A stretch of 46,994 nt of DNA from Rhodobacteraceae bacterium Water-Bin34 (GCA_900197625.1 FZLS01000015.1:1-46994); one strand, 5' to 3'; shown: positions 1 through 9,086, numbered from the stretch's first letter. Program-made: numbers and translations. Notes: generated by a model not told the origin, from the sequence alone.

Positions 1-1802
1 CCTGGTAATTCTAATTTATCAAATAATATTTCACCTAATTGTTTTGGTGACCCAACATTAAAAGATTGGCCTGCCAAATCATATATTTCAGCTTCAAGTC
101 CAGACATTGATTGTGCAAAATTATTAGACATACGACTTAAAGTATTGCGATCAACTTTAATACCATCCATTTCCATTTTGGCTAGCACAGGAATCAGGGG
201 TCTTTCCAATTTTTCATATACTTTAGTAACACTATTCGCATGTAGCATTGGTTTAAATAGCTTCCAAAGTCGTAGCGTAATATCTGCATCTTCAGCAGCA
301 TAATTTACAGCATCACTAATTGGCACTTTATCAAAAGTAATAGCAGATTTCCCAGAGCCCAATAAAGATTTTATACTTATAGGCTTATGATCTAAATATC
401 TTTCTGAAAGATAATCCATTCCATGATTATGTTTGCCACCATTTATCGCATAAGACAGCAACATGGTATCATCTACAGGTGTTAAATTAACATTATATCT
501 GGCAAATATTTTTGTATCATATTTAATATTTTGACCAATTTTTATAATAGAAGAATCCTGTAAGACCGGCCGTAAAATTGTTAACGCCTCTTCAAGATTT
601 ATTTGTCCACTACAAAGAGATGCACCACCAAACAGGTCATCTTCACCATTAGTATGCCCAAGAGGAATATAACAAGCTTCACCAATTTCTACTGACAAGC
701 ATATTCCAACTAGATCAACGATCATGTCGTTTAATCCAGTAGTTTCTGTATCAACAGCGACATATCCACGCTGATATATTTTTTTAATCCAGCGATTTAA
801 GTCATTAATATTATCAATAAGTTCGTAGTTTTTGGTATTTATAGGAATATGTTTTAATTCAATGATATCATTTTCTGCGTTGCTTTTGTCTGAAACTTTT
901 ATTTCTGGAGCGCTAACGCCAAACTTATTTGCTATACGGGCCGACATGGTTCGAAATTCCATCTCAGACAGGAACTTCAACATAACTTCAGGATCTGGAG
1001 CGTGTACCGCGAAGTCGTCTAAATCACAATCCATTTTCATATCTGTTTTTAAAGTTACAAGATCCCGGCTTGTACGAATTTGGTCAGCATTATCAATTAA
1101 TGTTTCTCTACGTTTTGGTTGCTTAATTTCAGATGCACGCTCCAAAAGGCTATCAAGATCACCATATTCATTTATTAAAAGTGCTGCAGTTTTTATTCCA
1201 ATTCCTGGCGCACCAGGGACATTATCAACACTATCGCCCGCAAGTGATTGTACATCAATGACACGGTTTGGACCTACCCCAAATTTCTCCACTACTTGTT
1301 CAGAACCAATTCTCTTATTTTTCATGGCGTCATACATTTCCACACCATTGCCAACAAGCTGCATCAAATCTTTATCAGAAGAAACTATTGTTACATGACC
1401 CCCAGCATCACGCGCTTGAATAGCTAAAGTAGCCATAATGTCATCGGCTTCAAAACCTTCTTGCTCAATACAAGCAAGTCCAAAAGCCCTTGTTGCATCT
1501 CGAGTAAGTGGGAATTGAGGCACTAAATCCTCAGGCGCAGGCGGCCTATTCATTTTATATTCTGGATAAATATCTGATCTAAAGGTTTTACCTTTTGCAT
1601 CAAAAACAACAACTAAATGTGTAGGCGCATTGGATCCTTTTTGGTCTTCAATAATCTTAAAAAGCATATTGCAAAAACCGCTAACCGCGCCAACGGGTAG
1701 CCCATCAGATTTTCGTGTAAGAGGTGGTAAAGCATGATAAGCTCGAAAGATAAAACCTGAGCCGTCAATTAAATGAAGATGATGACCTTTACCAAACGCC
1801 AC
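1..1802 (-). CDS. polA: DNA polymerase I (C-terminus cut by window edge)
   Basis: Repair and Okazaki-fragment polymerase; about 600 N-terminal residues are present of a family length near 930, the rest lying beyond position 1. In order: a 5'-3' exonuclease domain (about residues 5-290, with the N-terminal motif LIDGSGFIFRAYHALPPL), a 3'-5' proofreading domain whose Exo I motif DTETTG (D351, E353) is intact, and the start of the polymerase domain from about 520. The start is a GTG at 1800-1802, preceded by AAGGTG at suitable spacing and matching the usual N-terminus FGKGHHLHLIDGSG. It begins 3 nt after the stop of the zinc-finger gene, so it is probably the last gene of the nth operon. Identification is secure; the GTG start is inferred. 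Confidence 0.95.
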   Translation of the reverse strand, partial: MAFGKGHHLHLIDGSGFIFRAYHALPPLTRKSDGLPVGAVSGFCNMLFKIIEDQKGSNAPTHLVVVFDAKGKTFRSDIYPEYKMNRPPAPEDLVPQFPLTRDATRAFGLACIEQEGFEADDIMATLAIQARDAGGHVTIVSSDKDLMQLVGNGVEMYDAMKNKRIGSEQVVEKFGVGPNRVIDVQSLAGDSVDNVPGAPGIGIKTAALLINEYGDLDSLLERASEIKQPKRRETLIDNADQIRTSRDLVTLKTDMKMDCDLDDFAVHAPDPEVMLKFLSEMEFRTMSARIANKFGVSAPEIKVSDKSNAENDIIELKHIPINTKNYELIDNINDLNRWIKKIYQRGYVAVDTETTGLNDMIVDLVGICLSVEIGEACYIPLGHTNGEDDLFGGASLCSGQINLEEALTILRPVLQDSSIIKIGQNIKYDTKIFARYNVNLTPVDDTMLLSYAINGGKHNHGMDYLSERYLDHKPISIKSLLGSGKSAITFDKVPISDAVNYAAEDADITLRLWKLFKPMLHANSVTKVYEKLERPLIPVLAKMEMDGIKVDRNTLSRMSNNFAQSMSGLEAEIYDLAGQSFNVGSPKQLGEILFDKLELP

Positions 1803-1805
1803 TAC

Positions 1806-1982
1806 TTAAGCACCTTTTTGAACATTATTCTTTAACACGTATTTACAATCACAATATGGGCACTCGACCCAACCTTGTGCATCAGGTATTTGCAGCCAAA
1901 TACGGGGATGACCCCCTGTACCACCATCACAAGCCACTCGAGAACTTGTTACTTCTTTTATTTCTTTAGAGAGTTTACTCAT
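1806..1982 (-). CDS. small zinc-finger (CHCC-type) protein, 58 aa
   Basis: A 58-residue protein starting [11 protein letters not shown], with ribosome site AAGGAA seven bases upstream. It has the layout of the short CHCC zinc-finger family related to the NDUFS6 subunit of complex I: one Cys (C18) before the GGHPR segment (H25), then [13 protein letters not shown], where C41 and C44 would complete the zinc site and C46 is extra. Bacterial members are common in alphaproteobacteria next to unrelated genes, and their role is unclear. It lies between the HIT gene and polA, separated from polA by only 3 nt, so it is probably co-transcribed. It is a real gene despite its size because of the conserved metal-site pattern, ribosome site and spacing. 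Confidence 0.85.
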   Translation of the reverse strand: MSKLSKEIKEVTSSRVACDGGTGGHPRIWLQIPDAQGWVECPYCDCKYVLKNNVQKGA

Positions 1983-2034
1983 TAATATATTCCTTAATAG
2001 TACTTTAATATCATGGAGATTGAAGGCATTGTGT

Positions 2035-2409
2035 TTAAGATTGAATCATTCTCCCACAAGAGCTACCACCTAATATGTGCACATGAAGATGTGGAACTTC
2101 CTGAACACCATGCTCCCCACTGTTTGCAATCAATCTATATCCATCTCCAGTATCAATTGATAAATTAAGCAGATCACATACATCACCTATAGCTTGTATA
2201 TATCCCACTATCTCAGTAGGAGATGCTTCTTTTGCAAAATGATCAAAACTTACAAATTTACCTTTTGGAATTACTAAAACGTGATGTGGTCGTTGTGGGT
2301 TTATATCCCTAAAAGCTAATGCATGATCATTTTCAAGAATTGTTTCATTTGGAATTTCTCCACGTAAAATTTTTGCAAATATATTTTCTTCATCATATTT
2401 ATATGCCAT
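2035..2409 (-). CDS. HIT family (histidine triad) nucleotide-binding protein, 124 aa
   Basis: Small cytosolic nucleotide hydrolase or transferase of the HINT type. The histidine triad HLHVHILGG near the C-terminus and the upstream segment [14 protein letters not shown] are characteristic. The reading frame is open further upstream, but the start at 2409 ([20 protein letters not shown]) matches the family N-terminus and removes an overlap with the kinase gene; a GAGA ribosome site lies nearby. The gap to the upstream kinase is 28 nt, so it is probably in the same operon. HINT proteins hydrolyse adenosine phosphoramidates; the substrate here cannot be read from sequence. Confidence 0.92.
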   Translation of the reverse strand: MAYKYDEENIFAKILRGEIPNETILENDHALAFRDINPQRPHHVLVIPKGKFVSFDHFAKEASPTEIVGYIQAIGDVCDLLNLSIDTGDGYRLIANSGEHGVQEVPHLHVHILGGSSCGRMIQS

Positions 2410-2437
2410 AATTTTAATGTCTCTTTTATTTAACTTT

Positions 2438-3430
2438 CTAAAGCTTATTAATATCAAATAATTCCTGAAGGTTAGTTTGGGGTCTCGCTCCCATACTAGA
2501 AATTACTTCAGCTGCAGCAATACATCCCATCATTCCACAAACTTCCAATGACTTATTTTGTGACACACCAGCTAGAAAACCCGCTGCGAACAAATCACCT
2601 GCACCTGTTGCATCCACCATATTAACTGAATTTGCTGGTACATGAATAATTTCTCCACCATTCGCGATATAAGCTCCTTCAGCGCCAGCCGTACAAACTA
2701 AAGTGTCAACAAATTGCGCGCCTATTTCAATTGCATCATTTAAACTTTCGCCACCATACATAGATAATAGTTCATGTTCATTGCAAAATAACATATTTAT
2801 ATGATTTGCGATTAAATCTTGGAATGCTTCGCGATGTCGCTCAACACAAAAAGGGTCAGATAAGCTGAGCGAAGATTGCCCGCCTGAACCATTACACAAT
2901 TCTACAGCGCGTATAAATGCAGCTTGGCTATCTGGTCGATCAAATAAATAACCTTCTAAATATAACCACTCAGTATCTGCCATTAAGTCGGGATCAATAT
3001 CTTCTACATTTAACTGATTAGCGACACCTAAATAAGTGTTCATAGACCTTTCACCATCAGGACTTACTAGAATCATACTTCTACCAGTCTCATCAATTGA
3101 TTCAGAGTCTACCATAGGAGTAGTAAAATCTGCACCCTGAGCACGTATGTCATGAGCAAAGATACGACCTAATTGATCATCTTTAACTTTACCAACAAAT
3201 GCTGTTTTTATACCAACTGTACCAATACCAGCAATCGTATTAGCCGCAGATCCACCAGATACTTCCACACCAGCATTCATTGAGTTGTATATTTCTGCAG
3301 CCCTTGGCGTATCTATAAGCTGCATAATGCCTTTTTCTATACCTTTAGATATTAAAAATTCATCACTGCATTTTGCTAAAACATCAACAATCGCATTGCC
3401 TATTCCAACCACTTTGTAATTCTTATTCAA
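2438..3430 (-). CDS. PfkB-family carbohydrate/nucleoside kinase, adenosine kinase-like, 330 aa
   Basis: Ribokinase/PfkB-fold kinase that phosphorylates a sugar or nucleoside with ATP. The N-terminal VVGIGNAIVDV, the glycine-rich EVSGGSAANTIAGIG and the C-terminal signature DATGAGDLFAAGFLAG (catalytic Asp in GAGD) are intact. Alphaproteobacterial relatives are usually annotated as adenosine kinase; this is inference from family resemblance. Two in-frame TTG codons are possible starts. The one at 3428-3430 is preferred because GAGGA lies at proper distance, giving MNKNYKVVGIGNAIVDV. The start overlaps the end of nth (ATTGAATAA), implying translational coupling. Confidence 0.85.
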   Translation of the reverse strand: MNKNYKVVGIGNAIVDVLAKCSDEFLISKGIEKGIMQLIDTPRAAEIYNSMNAGVEVSGGSAANTIAGIGTVGIKTAFVGKVKDDQLGRIFAHDIRAQGADFTTPMVDSESIDETGRSMILVSPDGERSMNTYLGVANQLNVEDIDPDLMADTEWLYLEGYLFDRPDSQAAFIRAVELCNGSGGQSSLSLSDPFCVERHREAFQDLIANHINMLFCNEHELLSMYGGESLNDAIEIGAQFVDTLVCTAGAEGAYIANGGEIIHVPANSVNMVDATGAGDLFAAGFLAGVSQNKSLEVCGMMGCIAAAEVISSMGARPQTNLQELFDINKL

Positions 3431-4085
3431 TTGTTTTTTCCTCAAACTTACATAGATCTTTAATAATACAATTCATGCATACTGGTTTTCGTGCCTTACA
3501 AGTATATCGACCATGCAATATCATCCAGTGATGCGCATGATGTTGAAACTCTGCAGGAACATGATCTTCAATTGCTCTTTCAACGGCAACAACATCTTTA
3601 CCGATTGCGACGCCAGAACGATTACCAAAACGTAATATATGTGTATCAACAGCCTGAGTTGGTTGTCCAAACCACATATTCAATACAACATTTGCTGTTT
3701 TTCGACCTACACCGGGCAAACTTTCTAAAGCTGCTCTTGATGAAGGAACAACGCTATTATATTTTTCAATTAAAAGTTGGCTCATTTTGATTACATTTTT
3801 TGCTTTTTGGCGATAAAGACCAATTGTTTTAATGTGCTCCTCGACACCATCTATGCCTAAAGCAGTCATCTTTTCCGGTGTATCCGCAATACTAAACAAT
3901 GCCTTTGTGGCTTTATTAACACCTAAATCAGTGGATTGTGCAGAAAGCGCTACAGCCACAACTAATGTGAATGCATTTACATGGTCAAGCTCACCTTTTG
4001 GTTCTGCCTCATGTTCACGAAAACGTGAAAAAATTTCATAGATATTTTGATAATTTAATTGTTTTGGCATTCTTTCTTGTGTCAT
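3423..4085 (-). CDS. nth: Endonuclease III (DNA glycosylase/AP lyase)
   Basis: Base-excision repair glycosylase removing oxidised pyrimidines. The helix-hairpin-helix motif LPGVGRKTANVVL carries the catalytic lysine K129; the catalytic aspartate is D147 in VDTHILR. The [4Fe-4S] cluster ligands C196, C203, C206 and C212 show the exact C-X6-C-X2-C-X5-C spacing. At 220 residues it has the normal family length. It is the first gene of the minus-strand block leading to polA and is divergent from the methyltransferase gene. A second Met (residue 6, MPKQLN) is an alternative start. Confidence 0.96.
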   Translation of the reverse strand: MTQERMPKQLNYQNIYEIFSRFREHEAEPKGELDHVNAFTLVVAVALSAQSTDLGVNKATKALFSIADTPEKMTALGIDGVEEHIKTIGLYRQKAKNVIKMSQLLIEKYNSVVPSSRAALESLPGVGRKTANVVLNMWFGQPTQAVDTHILRFGNRSGVAIGKDVVAVERAIEDHVPAEFQHHAHHWMILHGRYTCKARKPVCMNCIIKDLCKFEEKTIE

Positions 4086-4160
4086 TAAAATCTACTTTTG
4101 CCAAGTAAAGTATTTAATTTATCTGTAGCAAATTTTTTAATTTTATTTCAAAATAAAAAA

Positions 4161-4790
4161 ATGAATAATTTATGCAAAAAAAAAGAACCTAGTAATTTAG
4201 AAATTAATGAAGAAGTTCTGAAGTTGTATTTAATAAATCACAATTCATTATACCAGGAAAATTACCCTAAAAATATAAAAATGATCTTAGAAACTTTGCC
4301 TAATACTACCCTTGAAATAAGATACGGATGGTTTGACAGTCCATATGGGCCAATGCTTTTATCATCAACAGAAAAGGGTATTTGTGGCCTAGCTTTTAAA
4401 AGTAACTTGAGTAAAGAAGAAACAAAATTAAATCTTTTTCAACATTGGCCAAATGCAAAATTTCACCAAAGTGACAAATTAATAACAAAGCATGCCTCCT
4501 CAGTACTAGAGCATAAAACCTCATTAAATATTCATATGATAGGACACCCATTTCAAACTAATGTGTGGAAAGCACTTCTCACAATTCCAATCGGAAAGGT
4601 AACAACTTATAGTGATGTTGCTTGTTACTTAAAAAATCCAAGAGCAGTCCGTGCAATTGCAAGCGCAATTGGCAAAAATCCAGTATGTTGGTTAATTCCA
4701 TGCCACAGAGTTATAAGAAAATCAGGTGGGTTAGGCGGCTATCGATGGGGGTTAAATATTAAGAATAATCTTTTAGCTTCTGAATTTTAA
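4161..4790 (+). CDS. methylated-DNA--[protein]-cysteine S-methyltransferase (Ogt/Ada C-terminal type)
   Basis: Suicide repair protein that moves methyl groups from O6-methylguanine to its own cysteine. The acceptor motif PCHRVIRKSGGLGGYRWG is intact (acceptor Cys at about residue 181), with the preceding winged-helix segment FQTNVWKALLTIPIGKVTTYSDVA. The part TLEIRYGWFDSPYGPMLLSS resembles the linker and start of the transferase domain in Ada proteins, where an AraC-type DNA-binding domain normally precedes it; here only about 50 lysine- and asparagine-rich residues precede it, with no recognisable helix-turn-helix. The frame extends upstream to a TTG at 4098, but the ATG at 4161 is preferred; neither has a strong ribosome site. 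Alternative reading: a plain Ogt with a divergent N-terminus. Confidence 0.9.
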   Translation: MNNLCKKKEPSNLEINEEVLKLYLINHNSLYQENYPKNIKMILETLPNTTLEIRYGWFDSPYGPMLLSSTEKGICGLAFKSNLSKEETKLNLFQHWPNAKFHQSDKLITKHASSVLEHKTSLNIHMIGHPFQTNVWKALLTIPIGKVTTYSDVACYLKNPRAVRAIASAIGKNPVCWLIPCHRVIRKSGGLGGYRWGLNIKNNLLASEF

Positions 4791-4852
4791 AAATTATTAT
4801 ATATCTAGAAACTTTTTTAAAAAGTGATTAAAAAAGTGTAATTAGAAATTAG

Positions 4853-5551
4853 ATGAAGGTAGATATTTTGCATAAATCATTACAAATAATAACTATCCTA
4901 ACAATTAGTTCTTTCAGCTTATTAGCATGTACTGAAAACCCTTATAATGCAAAACAAGGAGCTATAATTGGTGCTACTGCAGGAGTAATGTCCGGCTTCC
5001 TAACAGGTGATGATAGTAACGGAACAATAAAAAGAGCAATAGCTGGCGCTGCATTGGGTGCAGCAATTGGAAATGAGCTTGATATCCAGGAAGAGGAACT
5101 TCGCAAGGATTTAGATGGTAGCGGTGCACTTATTAAAAATACAGGTGACCAATTAATAGTTACATTACCAGAAGCAATTACATTTGATATTGATAGTTCT
5201 GAGGTTAGATATTCCTTAGAGGACTCACTCGTAAGATTATCAACAAGTTTAAATAAATATCCAAACACAAATGTTGAAGTAATTGGACATACAGATAATG
5301 TAGGCGGTCAAGATTATAATCAGAAACTATCTACGCGCAGAGCCGAAAGTGTATCCTCTATTCTAGCCCAAAATGATGTTTCTAGATCACGTATTAAGGC
5401 TTATGGACGCGGTGAATTAGAGCCAAAAATGACAAATGAAACTTCAAAAGGACGCGCTTCAAATCGCAGAGTAGAAATTATTATTACACCTTTGGTTAAT
5501 AAAAATGCAAAGTTACCAAATGTTGGCTTAAAATTATCTGTACGATTATAA
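4853..5551 (+). CDS. OmpA-family outer-membrane lipoprotein with glycine zipper
   Basis: Probable peptidoglycan-anchored outer-membrane lipoprotein, 232 residues. A signal peptide ends in the lipobox SLLAC, with C26 as the predicted lipidated residue. Residues about 35-75 form two glycine-rich hydrophobic stretches (AIIGATAGVMSGFL and AIAGAALGAAIG), typical of the glycine-zipper domain of YfiB/YiaD-like proteins. The OmpA domain follows at about 105-215, with GHTDNVGG (D148) and LSTRRAESV (R163) supplying the residues that bind diaminopimelate in peptidoglycan, and the terminal RASNRRVEI. It stands alone between two plus-strand genes with no obvious partner. The specific role is inferred from domains only. 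Confidence 0.9.
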   Translation: MKVDILHKSLQIITILTISSFSLLACTENPYNAKQGAIIGATAGVMSGFLTGDDSNGTIKRAIAGAALGAAIGNELDIQEEELRKDLDGSGALIKNTGDQLIVTLPEAITFDIDSSEVRYSLEDSLVRLSTSLNKYPNTNVEVIGHTDNVGGQDYNQKLSTRRAESVSSILAQNDVSRSRIKAYGRGELEPKMTNETSKGRASNRRVEIIITPLVNKNAKLPNVGLKLSVRL

Positions 5552-5607
5552 TTAAATGATTAGCTTGTTTATCTAAAGATATAGAATCTATCAATCTGGA
5601 GAATAGT

Positions 5608-6375
5608 ATGCCATTTCAAAAAATTGAGCCCGATAGAGTTGCTGAATCTGTTATAACTCAAATTGAGCAATTAATTTTAAGGGGAATAATAAGACCTGGT
5701 GAACGTCTTCCATCAGAACGAGATCTTGCTGATCGATTAGGTGTTTCAAGGCCTTCTCTTAGAGAAGCCATTTCATCACTTCAAGAAAGAGGTCTACTCA
5801 CTACAAAAGCAAATTCTGGTATATTTGTTGAGGAACTTTTAGGTGCTCCTTTCACACCATCGCTTACAGAGTTATTTTCGACACATGATGAAGCAGTTTT
5901 TGACTATATATCATTTAGAAGTGACTTGGAGGGTATGGCCGCTGAACGTGCTGCAAATTTAGGCTCAGAAACTGATCTGAAAGTTATTCAAGCCATCTTT
6001 GATAAAATGCAAATTGCCCATGATAATAAAAACTCTTCTGAAGAAGCATCTTTAGATGCGCAGTTTCATATGGCTATAATAGAGGCATCACATAATGTAT
6101 TTCTATTGCACATGGTAAGATCAATGTTTGAAATGTTAAAAAGAGGTGTATTTTATAATCGCCAGATTATGTTTAGTAGAAATACAACACGCAGTGCACT
6201 TCTTGATCAACACAAGGCAATTTGTAATGCTATTCAAAATAGAAATGCAAAAGCGGCAAGAAAGGCCGTTGAAGATCACATGGGCTTTATTAAAACATGT
6301 ATGCAAGAAGTAAAAAAAGCAGAAGCAAACGAAGAAATAGCCAAGCTTCGCCTCGATCATACTAATACCATTTAA
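5608..6375 (+). CDS. GntR/FadR-subfamily transcriptional regulator (FCD domain)
   Basis: Cytosolic DNA-binding regulator of 255 residues. The N-terminal winged helix (about 8-75) shows LPSERDLADRLGVSRPSLREAI, the FadR-type recognition region. The C-terminal FCD domain (about 95-230) has candidate metal/ligand residues D150, H154, H202 and H224 in the usual spacing, so it likely senses a small carboxylate, as PdhR, LldR and GlcC do. The start has GGAG six bases upstream. No metabolic gene lies next to it on the same strand here, so the target is not visible; orthologues in related bacteria are often annotated as pyruvate- or lactate-responsive (inference). Confidence 0.88.
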   Translation: MPFQKIEPDRVAESVITQIEQLILRGIIRPGERLPSERDLADRLGVSRPSLREAISSLQERGLLTTKANSGIFVEELLGAPFTPSLTELFSTHDEAVFDYISFRSDLEGMAAERAANLGSETDLKVIQAIFDKMQIAHDNKNSSEEASLDAQFHMAIIEASHNVFLLHMVRSMFEMLKRGVFYNRQIMFSRNTTRSALLDQHKAICNAIQNRNAKAARKAVEDHMGFIKTCMQEVKKAEANEEIAKLRLDHTNTI

Positions 6376-6381
6376 ATTTTT

Positions 6382-6417
6382 AATAAAAAAAACTCCACGT
6401 GTAATACAAATGGAGCT
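6382..6417 (-). terminator. intrinsic terminator of the F0 ATP synthase operon
   Basis: Read on the minus strand, CTCCA pairs with TGGAG around a 13-nt loop and is followed at once by a run of eight T. It lies 25 nt past the atpF stop codon. The convergent regulator gene ends just beyond it, and the plus-strand tail is only weakly T-rich. Confidence 0.75.
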
Positions 6418-6441
6418 TTATAATTGTAATTAAATTATATG

Positions 6442-6999
6442 TTAATGAAATTTTCCATTAGCATCTTTAATAGCAGCTTCAATTAATTCATTTGCATGCG
6501 AAGTATTCATTCCCGAAGAAATAACATCTTTTGCTGCAGCAACTGCTACAGTGACAGCAGTATCTTTAACTTCTTTTATAGCGGCTGTTTGAGCAGAAAT
6601 AATTTGGTCTTCAGCAGAAGCTAACCTGCGCTTAATTGAAGCTTTCAAATTTTCTTTAGCAACACTTGCAGCAATTTTTGCTTCCTCTTTTGCATTAGCA
6701 ACTATTTGATCAGCTTGATTCTGAACTTCTTTTTGCTTGCGCTCATATTCAGCTAATATGCTTTGCGCTTCTTCCCTTAAAGATCTGGCTTCATCAAGTT
6801 CAGACTGAATACCTTTTGCTCTTTCATCCAACATTCCATTTAATTTTCCAGGAACTTTTAAATAGATAAGCAATCCTACAAATAGTAAAAATGCTAAAAG
6901 TACAACAAAATTAGTATTACTTAATGATATAAATGGGCCTGAAGCCGCAAATACTGGGTTTGCTAATGAAACTATAATTATTGATAAAATAATACGCAT
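6442..6999 (-). CDS. atpF: ATP synthase F0 subunit b
   Basis: Peripheral-stalk subunit b of F1F0 ATP synthase, 185 residues. A leading hydrophobic segment (about 1-18) may be a signal-like or additional membrane helix; the conserved membrane anchor is at about 28-48, followed by a long charged helix rich in Glu, Lys and Ala (about 55-165) that forms the coiled-coil stalk. The segment LDERAKGIQSELDEARSLREEA is typical of family b. It is the last gene of the F0 operon, 4 nt after subunit b'. Confidence 0.93.
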   Translation of the reverse strand: MRIILSIIIVSLANPVFAASGPFISLSNTNFVVLLAFLLFVGLLIYLKVPGKLNGMLDERAKGIQSELDEARSLREEAQSILAEYERKQKEVQNQADQIVANAKEEAKIAASVAKENLKASIKRRLASAEDQIISAQTAAIKEVKDTAVTVAVAAAKDVISSGMNTSHANELIEAAIKDANGKFH

Positions 7000-7003
7000 T
7001 AAA

Positions 7004-7540
7004 TCAACCTTTCAATCTTGCAGCTACAGCTGCTTTAATTGTTTTTGTATCAGCAGCTTCTGGAAGAATAGCATCTACAATATTATTGGCTGTTACATTA
7101 GCAACTTCTTCAACAGATTGAACTGCACTATCTCTGATTGCGCTAATTGCCTTTTCAGACTCAACTGCTTTTGCAGAAATTTCTAAATCAGCTTTGGCTA
7201 TAGCTTTATCAAGATCTTTTTGAATTTCAGATTTAGCTTCATTGACTATATCATTTGCTTTTGCACGAGCGTCAGCTAGTGCTTTGTTATAAGTATTTTC
7301 TGCCTCAATAGCAGATCTTTTCATTTCTTCGGCCTTATCAAGATCACGCTGAATAGCACCATGACGTTCTGATAAAACAGTGGCAATGCGAGGCAATGCT
7401 ACTCGACTTAAAACAAGATATAAAACAACTAATGTTACAATTAACCAAAATATTTGATTTGGAAATGTACTAAAGTCTAACTGAGGCATGCCAGGTGCAG
7501 ACTCCGCTGCATTTGCTGTACCTTCTATTTTATCAGCCAT
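7004..7540 (-). CDS. ATP synthase F0 subunit b' (second stalk subunit)
   Basis: Second, divergent b-type subunit that pairs with b as a heterodimeric stalk, as is usual in phototrophic and related alphaproteobacteria. It has a single membrane helix (about 28-48, FPNQIFWLIVTLVVLYLVLS) and a long charged helix, LPRIATVLSERHGAIQRDLDK onward being typical of b'. The start is MADKIEGTANAAES at 7540, with GGAG nine bases upstream; an in-frame TTG five codons earlier would overlap that ribosome site and is rejected. It lies between atpE and atpF. The symbol is left open because both atpG and atpF2 are used for it. Confidence 0.92.
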   Translation of the reverse strand: MADKIEGTANAAESAPGMPQLDFSTFPNQIFWLIVTLVVLYLVLSRVALPRIATVLSERHGAIQRDLDKAEEMKRSAIEAENTYNKALADARAKANDIVNEAKSEIQKDLDKAIAKADLEISAKAVESEKAISAIRDSAVQSVEEVANVTANNIVDAILPEAADTKTIKAAVAARLKG

Positions 7541-7626
7541 GTTGTTGCTCTCCAATTAGGTAAGCGAGTGAGGCAAACCTCACTCGCATAATTTAGTGCA
7601 AAAGAATTTGCACAAACTTTATTTGC

Positions 7627-7863
7627 TTAAACAGCAAACATTAGTAGAAGCGCTACTAGGAACGAAAAGATACCTAAAGCTTCAGCAAATGCGATACCAA
7701 TAAACATTGTTGCTGTTTGACCTGTGGCTGCAGACGGGTTGCGTAATGCACCAGATAAAAAGTTGCCGACCACATGGCCCACACCAACGGCTGCGCCGCC
7801 CATGCCAGTACATGCTAGGCCTGCGCCGATATATGCGCCCATTTGTACGATGTCGCCTTCCAT
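7627..7863 (-). CDS. atpE: ATP synthase F0 subunit c
   Basis: Proteolipid forming the proton-driven rotor ring, 78 residues, two transmembrane helices joined by a polar loop with R41-N42-P43. The proton-carrying carboxylate is E61 in helix 2 ([10 protein letters not shown]). Glycine-rich helix 1 ([21 protein letters not shown]) is the usual ring-packing pattern. Nothing suggests sodium specificity, but that cannot be settled from sequence alone. The GC content here is clearly higher than in flanking genes, as expected for a highly expressed gene. Confidence 0.97.
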   Translation of the reverse strand: MEGDIVQMGAYIGAGLACTGMGGAAVGVGHVVGNFLSGALRNPSAATGQTATMFIGIAFAEALGIFSFLVALLLMFAV

Positions 7864-7917
7864 ATTGAATCTCCTTACGATTAGTTTTTTAAGTTTGAGT
7901 TTAAGGTTAAGAGTAAA

Positions 7918-8667
7918 TTAGTGATGAGGGTGCAATGCATCTTTTAGATACACGCAGGTTAAAATTGCGAAGACATAAGCCTGAATAAAGGCTACTAGAA
8001 CTTCGAGTGCATAAATTGCAGTAATTGCAACAATGGCAAATGGTGAGATAGCAAGAACCGCGGCAAAAGCCGCAAAAACTTTTATAACTGCATGGCCAGC
8101 CATCATATTTCCCGCCAGACGAATAGAGTGGCTAAGTGGGCGTACGAAATAAGAAATTACTTCAATAAGAGCCAAAATTGGTCTCAGCGCCAAAGGTGCT
8201 GAACTAATCCAAAATACACTTAGAAAACCAAAACCATGTTTAACAAATCCCAGAATAGTGACTGATAAAAACACTCCCATTGCCAACACACCTGTTACGG
8301 CGATGTGCGATGTTGTGGTGAATGCCATCGGCAATAGGCCAAGGAAATTTGAGAACACAATAAACATAAATAATGTCATGATATGTGGAAAGTATCGCAC
8401 GCCATCTTTACCAGCAACATCTTCAATCATCCGGTATATAAAGCCATATGCCAACTCACCTACAGATTGCATACGATTAGGTATCATCGCCCGACGTGAT
8501 GTGCCCACCACCAGTAAAGCAAATATAGCAAGAAGTGTAAGCCCCATCCAAAGCGTGGCATTCGTAAAGCTGTACCAGTGAATTGGACCATCACCAAATA
8601 ACGTTTTGATTTCGAACTGATCCATTGGATGGAAAACTAAGCCGTTACCTGCTTCTTCTTTTGCCAC
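7918..8667 (-). CDS. atpB: ATP synthase F0 subunit a
   Basis: Membrane subunit that forms the two proton half-channels next to the c ring, 249 residues. The essential arginine is R183 in [15 protein letters not shown], and the C-terminal helix [20 protein letters not shown] carries the conserved Gln. Five to six membrane helices are apparent. It lies between atpI and atpE in the standard alphaproteobacterial F0 order. Confidence 0.97.
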   Translation of the reverse strand: MAKEEAGNGLVFHPMDQFEIKTLFGDGPIHWYSFTNATLWMGLTLLAIFALLVVGTSRRAMIPNRMQSVGELAYGFIYRMIEDVAGKDGVRYFPHIMTLFMFIVFSNFLGLLPMAFTTTSHIAVTGVLAMGVFLSVTILGFVKHGFGFLSVFWISSAPLALRPILALIEVISYFVRPLSHSIRLAGNMMAGHAVIKVFAAFAAVLAISPFAIVAITAIYALEVLVAFIQAYVFAILTCVYLKDALHPHH

Positions 8668-8699
8668 GTTAAAGTTCCTTCTTTTTTAACGATAAATTT

Positions 8700-9050
8700 T
8701 TAATCGTCATTATCATCTTTATTTTTTATTGATAGATCATCGCTATCAACAATTGTATCTTTCGTCTGAGCTTCCTCTGCAGATCGCATCATAGTGCGCA
8801 CACCTGCAGCAAAGCCTAGAATTGTAAAAATGATCAAAAATAAAGGCATAGTGCCAAATAAATGATCCAATCCATATCCAATACCAAGTCCCATGAGCAT
8901 CCCCACAACCAACTCAGTAACCATTCTCCATCCAAGCTGTGCACCTGAATAATGGTCTTCATGCTTAGTCTCTTTTTTCGAGACACTTTTTTTTGCATTT
9001 AACCTATCATTCAAATCAGAAAGACGTTTGGGGTCGATTTTATCAGCCAT
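8700..9050 (-). CDS. atpI: AtpI family protein (ATP synthase assembly factor)
   Basis: First gene of the F0 operon, 116 residues. It has a charged N-terminus (MADKIDPKRLSDLNDRL), two hydrophobic segments (about 42-61 and 66-84) joined by GYGLDHLFGT, and an acidic tail ending in DDNDD. AtpI proteins help assemble the c ring and may bind magnesium; that role comes from the family. The ATG at 9050 is chosen because GAGGTG lies four bases upstream and the family N-terminus fits; the frame is open for seven more codons upstream. Confidence 0.9.
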   Translation of the reverse strand: MADKIDPKRLSDLNDRLNAKKSVSKKETKHEDHYSGAQLGWRMVTELVVGMLMGLGIGYGLDHLFGTMPLFLIIFTILGFAAGVRTMMRSAEEAQTKDTIVDSDDLSIKNKDDNDD

Positions 9051-9086
9051 AAACACCTCACATAGAGACAAAGAACATCTTGCTGT

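Noticed and set aside
832-1398. 188-codon open frame on the plus strand
   Set aside because: It is antisense to polA, whose domains and motifs are unambiguous on the minus strand.
4942-5268. 108-codon minus-strand frame
   Set aside because: Antisense to the OmpA-like lipoprotein gene, which has a signal peptide and a full OmpA domain.
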